Assembly (NCBI GenBank): GCA_963772375.1
Contig: CAVYXG010000004.1
Coordinates: 1-64,000, forward strand
Direction: 5' to 3'
Origin: DATBHM01 sp963772375
GTDB taxonomy: Bacteria > Actinomycetota > UBA4738 > JACQTL01
Length of the DNA stretch: 64,000 nucleotides
The stretch's first letter is position 1; each line of letters starts with the position of its first letter. Position numbers and translations under genes: made by a program. Below, one piece after another: positions 17,655 to 26,304 of the stretch. Under the pieces are notes generated by a model. The model searched no databases and was not told the DNA's origin. It saw only the letters and a list, made by a program, of their open reading frames with translations.

Positions 17655-18467
17655 TCAAGGCCAGCCCGCACCCCAGGTGTCGGTGCCCACGACTCCGTCC
17701 ACGCTGATTCCTGCGCGCTGCTGAAAGCTTCGAGTCGCCCTCTCGATGGCAGGTCCGTAGTACGGCCCGTCGTTCTCGTCGCTGAGGGCGAACAGACCCT
17801 TGACCGCCATCCGCCGCTTCCACCTGATGACGTCGGCCGTGACGACCCCCAGCCTGAGCAGCGTCCCGTGGAACGTTGGGGTCGGGTGGGGCTGCGTCCC
17901 CAGGAAGTTGCCGATCTTGGCGAGCTGCTCGCCCCAGGAGCGGCCCTCGAGCCGGTCGGTGTGGCCATTCTCGTTCAGCGGCCCGTTGTCGACGTCGTCG
18001 TGGTCCCAGAAGCCCTGCGCCGTCTTGTAGTTCGACAGCGAGATGCGCGGGACCTTCACGAGCGGGATCTGCTCTCCCCACAGGTCCTCGGTGACCTCGA
18101 TGATCGCTGCGCACAGGGCGGCGGAGTTGTCGAGCTGCTCCGTCGTGCACGACGTGCCCGTAAAGCCCTCGTGCTCGATCCCGAAGGCATAGTGCGAGAC
18201 GGAGTCGCCGTGCCAGTCGGCCACCCGGAAGTCGTTGTACTGATGGACGACGCCGTCCTCGTCCACACTCCATGTCGCAATGGGATAGCCGCGGGCGACC
18301 CGTGTATTGAAGATGTCCTCGTTCGGGCCGTCCTGACGGTGCCACTCGATCCCATGGTGCGCGTAGAACTCGCCCGCGTGCTCCATCAGGTCGTCCGGCA
18401 GTTCGTGGTGAACCACCGCGACACCGTTGACCTTGGAGAACCAGCCGGGGGCAGACAGCTCATACAT
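17655..18467 (-). CDS. N-acetylmuramoyl-L-alanine amidase with peptidoglycan-binding domain
   Basis: About 270 residues. The N-terminal amidase_2/PGRP domain has 'FGIEHEGF' and 'NENGHTDR' carrying likely zinc ligands. A C-terminal PG-binding-1 repeat reads 'YYGPAIERATRSFQ' and 'GISVDGVVGTDTWGAG'. No signal peptide is seen, as in phage endolysins or proteins released on lysis. The ATG at 18467 is preferred over the preceding GTG because of the spacing from GGAG. Family function: cleaves the amide bond between MurNAc and L-Ala. It ends 100 bp from the left attachment repeat of the island and may be a phage leftover, but the sequence does not prove that. Confidence 0.8.
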   Translation of the reverse strand: MYELSAPGWFSKVNGVAVVHHELPDDLMEHAGEFYAHHGIEWHRQDGPNEDIFNTRVARGYPIATWSVDEDGVVHQYNDFRVADWHGDSVSHYAFGIEHEGFTGTSCTTEQLDNSAALCAAIIEVTEDLWGEQIPLVKVPRISLSNYKTAQGFWDHDDVDNGPLNENGHTDRLEGRSWGEQLAKIGNFLGTQPHPTPTFHGTLLRLGVVTADVIRWKRRMAVKGLFALSDENDGPYYGPAIERATRSFQQRAGISVDGVVGTDTWGAGWP

Positions 18468-18566
18468 CACCGACTCCTCTCCCCCGGGGGAACGCCCGAT
18501 CCGAGATCACCGGCCCGGGACGGAACCGAGAGTATGCGCGGCGACTGAGGCCGGTCAAGACGATCC

Positions 18567-18612
18567 TCGGAGCGGACGACGGGATTCGAACCCGCGACCC
18601 CCACCTTGGCAA
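18567..18612 (-). repeat. Left attachment repeat: 3' part of tRNA-Gly
   Basis: Forty-six bases identical and in the same orientation as 25,114-25,159. They contain the last 42 nt of tRNA-Gly(GCC): part of the anticodon loop, the variable region, the T arm and the acceptor 3' strand. Identity stops exactly at 18,612, inside the anticodon loop. No 5' half follows, so this is not a tRNA gene. This is the mark left when an element inserts into a tRNA 3' end. Confidence 0.85.
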
Positions 18613-18740
18613 AGTTGCCTACCGCGATTCGGTGACCAGGGCCAATTCGCAGAATCGGGGCCCGGCCTGCGGTTTCGTCTACCGATGAGTACCGGCAACA
18701 TCCGGGCCTTGCCGAACCCGTTGTCCCCAATCTGCCCCCA

Positions 18741-19418
18741 TCAATCGTCCGCCCGACTGCCGACCAGCGCCTTCACCTGGTCCGGATTCGGCCCGACTGT
18801 CACCACGCCGCTCGGCCCTGGGGTCCCCGGGCGCATCGGCAGGATGGGCTGGGTCCGGTCGAGCGCCTGGATCTGGGACTTCTCGTCAACGCACAGCACC
18901 AGGGCGCCATCCGGCGGGTCCAGGTACAGCCCCACGATGTCGCGGACCTTCTCCACGAACTGGGGGTCGGTGGAGAGCTTCCAGGACTCGCTCCGCCACG
19001 GCTGCAGTCCGAACGCCCGCCAGATCCGGGCCACGGTGGACTGCGACAGCCCGACTCGCTTGGCCATGTCCCTTGAGGACCAGTGGGTGGAGTCGGTCGG
19101 CTTGGACTCGAGGGTCTTCACCACGACCTCCTCCACCTTGTCGTCGGTGACCTTCCGGGGAGCCCCGGGCCGGGGCTCGTCCAGGAGGCCCTCGACGCCT
19201 CGCTCGATGTAGCGGGCCCGCCACTTCCCGACGGTCTGGGGCGTCACCTCCAGTTGCCGGGCCACCTCCCGGTTGGTGGCGCCCTCGGCCGATCGCAGGA
19301 CGATCCTCGATCGCAGGGCAAGGGCCTGCGACGTGGTGGTCCGGCGGGTGAACCGCTCCAGCACCTGCCGGTCCTCCTCGCTCACCGCGAGCTCCTGGAG
19401 CGGTCGTCCTCGGGCCAT
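18741..19418 (-). pseudogene. IS630-family transposase, C-terminally truncated
   Basis: From the ATG at 19418 about 205 residues match the N-terminal two thirds of IS630 transposases: helix-turn-helix 'TNREVARQLEVTPQTVGKWR', a second one 'SQSTVARIWRAFGLQPW', and the first catalytic Asp in 'CVDEKSQIQALDRTQP'. After 'PMRPGTPG' the homology ends and about 20 unrelated residues lead to the stop. The second Asp and the Glu of the DDE triad are missing, so it cannot transpose. It is related to but clearly different from the intact transposase next door. Confidence 0.8.
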
Positions 19419-19489
19419 ACCGCATCCTGGCACGACGCGAGCCATGCCTGGGGACATCCTCGTGAACATCTGTGAACTTCTGACAGGAA

Positions 19490-20611
19490 CTAGTGCTCCG
19501 TCGTTGATTTGATCTGGTGGAGGGTGGCCCGCCCGCGCTGGACTTTCTCGATGATCTCCTGAGCGGTCTTGTGCCAGACGAACGGCTTGGGGTCGTCGTT
19601 CCAGTGACGGACCCAGGTGGCGATGGCGTCGGTCAGATCGGCCACGCTCGTGAAGACACCCCGGCGGAGCCGCTTGTCGGTCAGTTCCTTGAACCACCGC
19701 TCCACCAGGTTCAGCCATGAGCTCGACGTCGGCGTGAAGTGCAGGTGCCAGCGGGCGCGGCGGGGATGGGCCAGCCAGGTGGTGATCTCCGGGGCCTTGT
19801 GCGCGGAGAGGTTGTCCAGCACCACGTGGATCTCGAGGCGCCGGTCCACCGCGGCGTCGATGCGCTTGAAGAACCGCAGCACGTCTGAGGCGGCGTGGCT
19901 CTGCTGGTAGTCGGTGAGGACCTCACCGGTGGCCACGTTGAGCGCGGCGAACAGATCGACCGTGCCGTTGCGGCGGTAGTCATGCGTCATGGTGCCGGCC
20001 CGGCCAGGCCGCATCGGCAGGCTGGGCTGGGTCCGGTCCAGGGCCTGGACCTGCGTCTTCTCGTCGAAGCTGAACACCGCGGCGCGCTCCGGGGGGTTCA
20101 GGTACAGCCCGACGACGTCGACGAGCTTGTCCTCGAAGTCGGGATCGGTGGAGACCTTGAACGTGTCCACCTTCCAGGGCTTCAGGTGGTGATCGGACCA
20201 GATGCGGGCCACGGCGTCCTTGCCGATCCCGAACCTGCGCGCCAGCGAGCGCGTCGTCCAGTGCGTGGAGCCGTCGGGAGGTTTCTCGTGGCAGGTGACC
20301 CGGACCACCTCGGCCACCGTCCCGTCTTCCAGGGCCGGCTTGCGCCCGCGGCCCTTGGCGATGGCCCCCACCCCCGCGGTGCCCTGACCCGCGAACCTGA
20401 CTCGCCACCGGCGCACCGTGTCGGAGTCCACCTCGCACCGCCGGGCGATCTCCTCGTTCCCCACCCCCTCCGCCGCCCACAGCAGTGCCTTCGCTTGGAC
20501 GACCGTCCGGTGCGGGAGCGACGTCGACGACGCCAACCTCTGCAGGTCCCTGCGCTGTTCGACGGTGACCGGCAGAGCCGGAGCCGTCATGATTGCCATG
20601 ACGACTACCAT
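19490..20611 (-). CDS. IS630-family DDE transposase
   Basis: 373 residues and apparently intact. Two helix-turn-helix regions ('GNEEIARRCEVDSDTVRRWR' and 'GKDAVARIWSDHHLKPW') precede the DDE catalytic core: Asp183 in 'SFDEKTQ', Asp266 in 'VVLDNLSAHK' and Glu304 in 'SSSWLNLVERWFKEL'. It would cut and paste the element into TA dinucleotides. The stop codon TAG is formed by the terminal CTA at 19,490-19,492, so the reading frame runs into the very end of the element. Start uncertain: Met at 20611, 20599 or 20590. Confidence 0.9.
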   Translation of the reverse strand: MVVVMAIMTAPALPVTVEQRRDLQRLASSTSLPHRTVVQAKALLWAAEGVGNEEIARRCEVDSDTVRRWRVRFAGQGTAGVGAIAKGRGRKPALEDGTVAEVVRVTCHEKPPDGSTHWTTRSLARRFGIGKDAVARIWSDHHLKPWKVDTFKVSTDPDFEDKLVDVVGLYLNPPERAAVFSFDEKTQVQALDRTQPSLPMRPGRAGTMTHDYRRNGTVDLFAALNVATGEVLTDYQQSHAASDVLRFFKRIDAAVDRRLEIHVVLDNLSAHKAPEITTWLAHPRRARWHLHFTPTSSSWLNLVERWFKELTDKRLRRGVFTSVADLTDAIATWVRHWNDDPKPFVWHKTAQEIIEKVQRGRATLHQIKSTTEH

Positions 20612-20640
20612 ACCAGATTATTTCACAGACAGACCACTAG
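19490..20640 (-). mobile_element. IS630-family insertion sequence, complete
   Basis: About 1.15 kb bounded by CTAG at both ends, consistent with the TA target duplication of IS630 elements (TA at 19,491 and 20,638). The ends form imperfect inverted repeats: ctagtgctccgtcgttgat on the left against ctagtggtctgtctgtgaa on the right, about 15 of 21 positions matching. It carries one transposase gene and lies directly beside the truncated IS630 copy. Confidence 0.75.
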
Positions 20641-21195
20641 GCACTCGTTTTCGCCTTGGCCGCCCGCGTCGTTCATCGACACGACTTCTTGGCAGTCGGT
20701 CCCACGCCGCCCACCGCCGCTGGTCCTTTCCGGCCCTCACCGTGGCTGAGGTCGTTCAGCCCGCGGTGGTGCCGTAGACGCGGAAGCGACGACCGGCTCA
20801 ACGCGGCCTTGTAGGACCACGTCAAGGCATGGCCCGGGTGGCCCTTCCTTCAGGGGCGACCAAGCAATGGTTGCTCGTCGAGCGGGAGGCTGCGGCCCTC
20901 CTGCCAGGGGAAGCGACCCTCGTGATCGGCGTAGACGAGTTGCACCCCTCGCACGTCCTGGTAGAGAAGCAGGGCGCTGCCGAGCGGTGACGTGTCCTCC
21001 ACGTCCATGACCATCAGCGGCTGGCCCGGTCCCGACAACTCGGTGATGCATCACCCTGACGCGCCGCAAGGCAGTGGGCCGGTTGTCCCGCTGCGATAGG
21101 GCCGGACGATGTTCCCGAGTGGTCAGCCCCAGTATGACCGTGCTGCAGGAGCGTCGCGGCAGGAACTGGACAATCGCGGGCGGCGTCCACCGGAC
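20641..21195. other. Intergenic remnant region
   Basis: Apart from a short minus-strand remnant (20,850-21,038), I see no gene, RNA or repeat in these 555 bases. Codon use and the frames on both strands look non-coding. It is probably decayed island DNA beside the IS630 copy. Confidence 0.5.
20850..21038 (-). pseudogene. C-terminal remnant of a DUF4262-like protein
   Basis: A 62-codon open stretch with the pattern 'GPGQPLMVMDVEDTSPLG', 'VQLVYADHEGRFPW' and a final 'QPLLGRP'. Actinobacterial DUF4262-type hypothetical proteins end similarly, with 'D..GRFPW' and 'QPLL'. The reading frame continues a few codons upstream but hits a stop, and no N-terminal part is visible. Assignment is from memory of the family pattern only. 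Confidence 0.35.
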
Positions 21196-21525
21196 ATGAG
21201 GCGCGCGATCACGTCGCTGTCGGTGCTGGTCGTTCTGGCGACTGGATGCACCGGAACCTCGACCCCGCCCTCCGGGGCCTCCTCCTCTACCTCCCAGACC
21301 ACGTCCACGTCTTCCGATTGGAGGACCTGTCGCTCCGACGGGTTGACGTTTCGGTACCCGCCGGGGTCGAGCATCGGTCGGTACAAGGAGATCACCCCGG
21401 CCTACGCCTCCCTCGCCTACATCAGCAACCAGCAGATGACGAACCCGTGCCGGACGACCTCGACGCCGGGGGTCACCGAGTGCGCCCTCGCCGTGGATCG
21501 GAGTCGGCCCGGCCAAGAGAACGGT
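21196..21525 (+). pseudogene. Lipoprotein, N-terminal half
   Basis: It begins at ATG 21196 with a lipoprotein signal 'SLSVLVVLATGC' (lipobox Cys at about residue 18), a Ser/Thr-rich linker and a domain starting 'DWRTCRSDGLTFRYPPG', continuing to 'TSTPGVTECALAVDRSRPG'. There the family-like sequence stops and the frame runs into DNA antisense to the GYD gene. In relatives, a Gly-Gly/Val-rich strand and a second half follow; a matching second half lies at 24,654-24,955 on the other strand. Confidence 0.55.
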
Positions 21526-21526
21526 G

Positions 21527-21847
21527 CTACGCCCCGGGCGGCCGGTACTCCACGCTCTTCGCCTTCGCCTCGTCCATCTCCTCCGGGGTGATGAGGACGG
21601 TCGTCTTCACCCGGACCGCGCCCGTTGCGGTTGTGGTCATGCTCAGGGCCGCCGCCGCTGCCGCATCGGGTACGTCGACGATCAGGTAGACGTCGGTCTC
21701 CCCGAAGGCGAAGTAGAAGGCGTCGAGCGTCCCGCCGACGCTTTCCGCCGTCTTCTGGAGGGCCTCCCGACGGCTGGTTCCCCCTTCCTTCAGCACGCCC
21801 TGCACACCGCTCTCAGTGAGCGTCGCCGCAAACAGGTACTTCGGCAT
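21527..21847 (-). CDS. GYD-domain protein
   Basis: A 106-residue complete small protein with 'KYLFAATLTESGVQGVLKEG' at the N terminus, 'GETDVYLIVDVPD' in the middle and 'TTVLITPEEMDEA' near the end, typical of the GYD (PF08734) ferredoxin-like fold. The start ATG is preceded by AGGAGGTGG. The function of the family is unknown; members often bind small molecules or sit near metabolic enzymes. It is the only apparently intact non-transposon gene in the tRNA-bounded island. Confidence 0.85.
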   Translation of the reverse strand: MPKYLFAATLTESGVQGVLKEGGTSRREALQKTAESVGGTLDAFYFAFGETDVYLIVDVPDAAAAAALSMTTTATGAVRVKTTVLITPEEMDEAKAKSVEYRPPGA

Positions 21848-22175
21848 GGAACACCACCTCCTGACAACGGATTGTTCCTATCTTCCGAGCAACTGGTCAA
21901 GCGCACGGTGACGTCCAGCCGAGGCCACCGGCGGGTGGGGAACCGTTCATGGCCTAGCGCAGACGATGCTCACGACCGATGTCGGCGGCCGTGAAAAGCT
22001 CCCCACCGGCGGCCACGGAACTCCCCACTGGCGGCCACCAGGATTCCCCACCCGCGGCCGGGACATCTCCCCGGCCTGACGTCAACTGACCGTTTCCTGC
22101 TCCCAGGAGGACCTCCCTCCCCGGGTTTGACTGCGCACGTCCAAGTCCGCAGTCGGCCCCTGGAGAGGGAGGCAG

Positions 22176-23660
22176 ATGAAGTCTGACGAGGAGATCATGG
22201 ACATGCTGGAGGCCTTCGACCTGACTGGCTCCTACCGCGCCGCGGCGGAGCTCGCGGGGGTCGACCATCACACCGTCGAGCGCTACGTCGCGCTCCGGGA
22301 CGGGGGGCGGTCGCCATCCTCGGGGATCGACCGTCCGAAGCTCATCGATCCACTCCTGCCGAAGATCGAGGAGTGGGTGGAGCGCTCCCACGGCAAGATC
22401 CGCGCCGACCGCTGCCACGAGAAGCTCATCGCGCTCGGCTACGAGGGCTCGGAGCGGACGACCAGGCGGGCCGTGGCCGGGGCCAGGCAGCGCTTCCGCG
22501 AGGGACGGCTGCGGGTGTACCGCCCGTGGATCCCCGAGCCCGGGATGTGGTTCCAGTGGGACTACGGCACCGGGCCGGAGGTCCCCGAGGGCCCCACGCA
22601 GTTGTTCTGCGCCTGGCTGGCGTGGAGCCGCTACCGCGTCGTGTTCCCGATCCTGGACAAGACGCTCCCCACCGTGGTCGCGGGGATCGACCGGACCCTT
22701 CGGGCGTTCGGGGGCGTCCCGACGTACGGCCTCACCGACAACGAGAAGACCGTGACCACCACCCACATCGCCCGCATCCCCGTTCGCCATCCCGAGATCG
22801 TGGCCGCGGCCCGGCACTACGGCCTGACCATCGCGACGTGCGTCCCCGCCGACCCCGAGTCCAAGGGCGGCTCGGAGGCAACGGTGCGCATCGCCAAGGC
22901 CGACCTCGTCCCCACCGAGGCGAACCTGCTGCCGGCGTACCGCTCCTTCGAAGAGCTCCGGGCAGCGTGCGAGGCGTTCTGCGAACGGGTCAACGCCCGG
23001 CCCCACCGGGCCACGGGCCGTCCGCCGGCGGAGCTGCTGGCCGAGGAGCGACGGCGCCTGCATCCTGTCCCCGGCGAGGCGTACACCACCGCGTTCGGGC
23101 AGACCCGCACGGTCGCGTCGAACTCCGTGGTGTCGTTCCACAGCGTCCTGTACTCGGTGCCGTACTCGCTCATCGGCCGCCGGGTGTGGGTCCGCACCGA
23201 GGGGGACCAGGTGGTGGTGGTCTCGGTCGACCCCTCTGCCGGAGCACGGGAGGTGGCCCGCCACCGCCGATCGACGCCGGGCCGACCCATGATCGACGAC
23301 GCGCATTACCCGCAGCGGCCCTCCGGGCCCCTGGCCAGGGTCCCCCGAGCTCGCACGCCCGAGGAGCAGGCGTTCCTCGCCCTGGGGAACGGCGCGACGC
23401 AGTGGCTCATCGAGGCGGCATCGGTCGGCGCCGCGCGCATCCGCTCCAAGATGGCCGAGGCCCTCGAGCTCTCGAAGCTGTACGGGCCGGAGGCGCTCGA
23501 CCGAGCCCTGGGGACCGCCGCGACGTGCGGGCGGTTCGCCGACGGAGACCTCGCAGCGATCCTCGCTCACGACACATCGGCGGATGGACCGACGTCGCAG
23601 GCCACGGAGGCCCACAGCCTGCAACGGGGGACCACCGCGTGGGAGGGGTTCGGACGATGA
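22176..23660 (+). CDS. istA: IS21 transposase IstA
   Basis: 494 residues. The N-terminal helix-turn-helix is 'SYRAAAELAGVDHHTVERYV'. The DDE integrase core has Asp129 in 'FQWDYGTG', Asp188 in 'GLTDNEKT' and Glu234 in 'SKGGSEATVRIAK'. The C-terminal beta-barrel/tail region follows ('YSVPYSLIGRRVWVRT'). Full family length, no interruption. Its TGA overlaps the istB ATG (ATGA, 23,657-23,660), so the two are coupled. With IstB as ATPase helper it catalyses replicative or cut-and-paste transposition of the element. Confidence 0.95.
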   Translation: MKSDEEIMDMLEAFDLTGSYRAAAELAGVDHHTVERYVALRDGGRSPSSGIDRPKLIDPLLPKIEEWVERSHGKIRADRCHEKLIALGYEGSERTTRRAVAGARQRFREGRLRVYRPWIPEPGMWFQWDYGTGPEVPEGPTQLFCAWLAWSRYRVVFPILDKTLPTVVAGIDRTLRAFGGVPTYGLTDNEKTVTTTHIARIPVRHPEIVAAARHYGLTIATCVPADPESKGGSEATVRIAKADLVPTEANLLPAYRSFEELRAACEAFCERVNARPHRATGRPPAELLAEERRRLHPVPGEAYTTAFGQTRTVASNSVVSFHSVLYSVPYSLIGRRVWVRTEGDQVVVVSVDPSAGAREVARHRRSTPGRPMIDDAHYPQRPSGPLARVPRARTPEEQAFLALGNGATQWLIEAASVGAARIRSKMAEALELSKLYGPEALDRALGTAATCGRFADGDLAAILAHDTSADGPTSQATEAHSLQRGTTAWEGFGR

Positions 23661-24433
23661 GTTCGAGCATCGATCCCTCTCCCCTCGACGAGGTCGACGC
23701 CCACCTCCGCCGTCTGCGCCTGCCGTACCTGCGCTCGGCGGCCCGCGACGTCCTCGCCACGGCCAAGGCCCAGCGGTGGGACCCGGCCGAAGCCTTGCGG
23801 GTCCTGCTGGCCGAGGAGGTGGCGGGACGGGATCGGGCCATGATGGCCAACCGACGTCGGAGCGCCGGGTTTCCCTCCGGCAAGACCTTCGAGGCGTGGG
23901 ACGAGCAGGCCTCCTCGATCCCCCGTCCCACCCAGCACGCCCTGCGGACGCTCGAGTGGGTGCAGCGCCGGGAGAACCTGGCGCTGTGCGGTCCGTCGGG
24001 AACCGGGAAGTCGCACTTCCTCGAGGCGCTCGGCAGCGCCGCGGTGGAGCGGGGGCTCCGGGTGAGCTGGTTCTCCCTCGAGACGCTCGGAGCGATCATC
24101 CGACGCCACCGCGCCGACGACTCGGTGGCGAGGGCCATCGCCCGGATCTGCCGGGCCGATCTCATCGTGGTCGACGACATCGGGATGCTCCCGGTGGGGG
24201 CGGAGGCCGCGGAGGCGTTCTACCGGCTCATCGACGCGGCCTACGAGCGGCGCTCGGTGGCCGTGTCCTCGAACCTCCACCCGGCGGGCTTCGACGAGCT
24301 CATGCCGAAGACGCTCGCCACGGCGACCGTCGACCGGCTGCTCCACCATGCCCATGTCGTCGTGACCGAGGGCGAGAAGAGCTTCCGCTTCGCGGAGGCC
24401 ACGTCAGGCAAGGGAGTGGTGCCCCTGGGCTGA
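23657..24433 (+). CDS. istB: IS21 helper ATPase IstB
   Basis: 258 residues of the DnaA/DnaC-like AAA+ ATPase that helps IstA choose targets. Walker A is 'CGPSGTGKSHF' and Walker B 'LIVVDDIGMLPV'. Sensor-like 'AVSSNLHPAGFDELMP' and the C-terminal 'EKSFRFAEA' are at the expected positions. The N-terminal 'HLRRLRLPYLR' is the usual IstB opening. The start is fixed by the ATGA overlap with istA. Confidence 0.95.
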   Translation: MSSSIDPSPLDEVDAHLRRLRLPYLRSAARDVLATAKAQRWDPAEALRVLLAEEVAGRDRAMMANRRRSAGFPSGKTFEAWDEQASSIPRPTQHALRTLEWVQRRENLALCGPSGTGKSHFLEALGSAAVERGLRVSWFSLETLGAIIRRHRADDSVARAIARICRADLIVVDDIGMLPVGAEAAEAFYRLIDAAYERRSVAVSSNLHPAGFDELMPKTLATATVDRLLHHAHVVVTEGEKSFRFAEATSGKGVVPLG

Positions 24434-24653
24434 GCAAGACAAGTGGGGACTTCTCGTGGCCGCGGATGGGGACCACCGCTGGCCAGCAGCGGGGAGATCT
24501 CGTGGCCGTCCATGGGGCGTCCCCCGTGGCCCTTGACAACCGACGGCGTAAGACCTGGCGGGCCGCCCCATGCGAGTTGGCAATGTCCTTCCACCCGCTA
24601 CCTTCTGCGCCATCACGAACCCCACCAGGTGGACGACCGCCCGAGCAGCCGTG

Positions 24654-24955
24654 CTATGCGGGCAGCGTGGTGGAGCGAAGGATGTCCATTGTCTGGCTCA
24701 CGAGTTGCTGGGCATCCGGGGCGCTGACGCACCCCCGGAACTCGTACCACGTGCCGGGTCCGGCGGGCTTGACCACGGCATCGACGGTCACGTCCGCTCC
24801 AACCGAACCGCAGGTTCCGGGGCGCTCGATCGACAACTTCGCCAAGCGCCCGGACACCCGGATCACCCGGCCCGGGAGCGCGTCAAACGACCGTGCGGGA
24901 AGGCCGTGGATTCGCCACACGGCGACGAACCCTCCCCGGCGCAGTCCCTCTTCCC
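24654..24955 (-). pseudogene. Lipoprotein-like protein, C-terminal half
   Basis: About 100 codons ending at TAG 24,654, with 'GGFVAVWRIHGLPARSF', 'RLAKLSIERPGTCGSVGAD' and 'GTWYEFRGCVSAPDAQQL'. This is the pattern of the second half of the protein family whose N-terminal half lies at 21,196 on the opposite strand. The N-terminal boundary near 24,955-24,975 abuts the hen1 remnant; upstream of that the frame encodes something else. No start codon or lipobox is attached. Confidence 0.5.
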
Positions 24956-24976
24956 TCGGCCACGCTGGCTGCGTCA

Positions 24977-25069
24977 CATCTCCACGGAGCGGACCGCGTT
25001 CGGGTTCTTGTGCAGCAGGAAGCCGCGGTCGGTCGCGGGCTCGTGCGTCGTCGTCAGCGTGAGGAGCAT
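24977..25069 (-). pseudogene. hen1: Hen1 RNA 3'-terminal methyltransferase, first 31 codons only
   Basis: From the ATG at 25069 the peptide reads 'MLLTLTTTHEPATDRGF' then 'LLHKNPNAVRSVEM' and stops at 24,974. This matches the highly conserved opening of bacterial Hen1 (MLLTITTTH.PATDLGYLLHKHPDRVQ), the enzyme that 2'-O-methylates the RNA 3' end during Pnkp/Hen1 repair of ribotoxin-cut RNA. The other roughly 430 residues, and pnkp, are missing. It lies between the tRNA-Gly and the lipoprotein fragment. Confidence 0.7.
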
Positions 25070-25113
25070 TCGTGTTCCCCGTGAGCGTTCGGGAGCCGAG
25101 GCGGGAAGCCCGA

Positions 25114-25190
<77 letters not shown>

Positions 25191-25222
25191 GCGGTCCCGG
25201 GTGACGCCCGGGCACACCGAGT

Positions 25223-26257
25223 CTAGGTGCTGGCCCAACCACCTTCAACCGGAGGTGAGCCGGCCGGCTGGCTCCTCCCCGGCCGCACGCCCGGGAGCCG
25301 GCGGCGGAGTTGACCCCGGCGCTTCTTCCGCCGGAGATAGTCCTCCCACTCCCCCACCAGGGCGCTCGCGCGCTCGCGGGCAGCCGGGCTCGGATCCGCG
25401 ACGGCCCGTTCGTACCCCATCTCCGTCAGCACGTCGCCGGCGACGGCCTCCACGACCTCCAGGTCTTCGCGCTTCATCTGCGAACGCCAGTCCCGCGTGG
25501 TCGTCGGCTGCCGGGCGACGTTGCCGTGGATGGCCTGGGACCCCTTCGGAACGCGGGACAGCCCCCGGTGGGCGTACCGCAGCATCGAGTCGTCCCACGG
25601 CAGCAGCAGGAACTCCACGAGACGCCGCAGCTCACGTTCGGGATCGGCCACCAGGTCCTCGTACCGGACCTCGGCGTACCGGTCGCCTCCGAGGGCCATC
25701 CCCTCCGCGTGCCCCCGGCTGACCCGGTGCCGCCACCGCGCGGCGCCCTCCGGCACGGACCGCGTTGCCCAATCCCCGGGCACCTCGGCCAGCGAAAGTG
25801 CGACGCTCCGCACGTCGCGAACGATGTGCACGAACCGCGCCTCCGGGAACAACCGCGTCAGCAGCTTCATGCGCGTCACGTAGCCCGGGCTCTTGTCGCC
25901 GTACCGCGGCTTGCCGTGCGCGGCGGCGTAGGTCCCGTACAGCAGTCGGATCGCGTCCGGGTACGAGCCCCCCGGCATGGGCGACGCGAACGCCGCCGCC
26001 AGCGCGTCGGCCGGGAGGTCCCAGTCCCGGAACTTGCGCAGACCGGCCAGGTCGCGCGAGAGCCGCGGGAGGTCCAACGAACCGTGCCGCTCGTACCGGG
26101 CACGGTACGGGTACAGCCCGCTCACGAAGTACGACTCCGGCGGGATCGACAGCTGCGGATGGGCGTCGAGCATCACGCGCAGCAGGGTGGTCCCCGATCG
26201 CGCTTCGCCGAGGACGAACGGGAACGCCACGAGCGGTTCGGGAGAGATGGGAGGCAA
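25223..26257 (-). CDS. PAPS-dependent sulfotransferase
   Basis: A 344-residue sulfotransferase-family protein. The 5'-phosphosulfate-binding loop is 'GEARSGTTLLRVMLDAHP' (residues 17-34), and the 3'-phosphate site is 'FVHIVRDVRSVALSLAE'. The C terminus is basic ('LRRKKRRGQLRRRLPG'). Family reaction: transfers sulfate from PAPS to a hydroxyl of a carbohydrate, lipid or other acceptor, which cannot be named here. It is divergent from the glycosyltransferase gene (47 bp apart) and paralogous to the sulfotransferase at 27,144, which points to a sulfated glycan or glycolipid. Confidence 0.85.
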   Translation of the reverse strand: MPPISPEPLVAFPFVLGEARSGTTLLRVMLDAHPQLSIPPESYFVSGLYPYRARYERHGSLDLPRLSRDLAGLRKFRDWDLPADALAAAFASPMPGGSYPDAIRLLYGTYAAAHGKPRYGDKSPGYVTRMKLLTRLFPEARFVHIVRDVRSVALSLAEVPGDWATRSVPEGAARWRHRVSRGHAEGMALGGDRYAEVRYEDLVADPERELRRLVEFLLLPWDDSMLRYAHRGLSRVPKGSQAIHGNVARQPTTTRDWRSQMKREDLEVVEAVAGDVLTEMGYERAVADPSPAARERASALVGEWEDYLRRKKRRGQLRRRLPGVRPGRSQPAGSPPVEGGWAST

Positions 26258-26304
26258 TTCGTCGGTATCATAGCCACCCCTCCCCCGCCGACCGGAGTTC
26301 CGCC

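Larger units (their letters stand above)
21999..24517 (+). mobile_element. IS21-family insertion sequence
   Basis: istA and istB are flanked by the repeated end motifs typical of IS21. On the left, three copies of TCCCCAC(C/T)(G/C)GCGGCC begin at about 21,999, 22,021 and 22,044. On the right, inverted copies (GGCCGC/GGCCGT...TGGGG) lie between about 24,443 and 24,517. The exact outer ends and the target duplication could not be fixed by eye. Coordinates cover the repeats that I can see. Confidence 0.75.

Noticed and set aside
18571..18612. A tRNA-Gly gene at the left repeat
   Set aside because: Only the 3' 42 nt are present; there is no D arm or acceptor 5' strand, so it cannot fold as a tRNA.
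22373..24433. A single 686-codon plus-strand gene over the IS21
   Set aside because: Its first two thirds are out of frame with istA; only the istB part from 23,657 is real.
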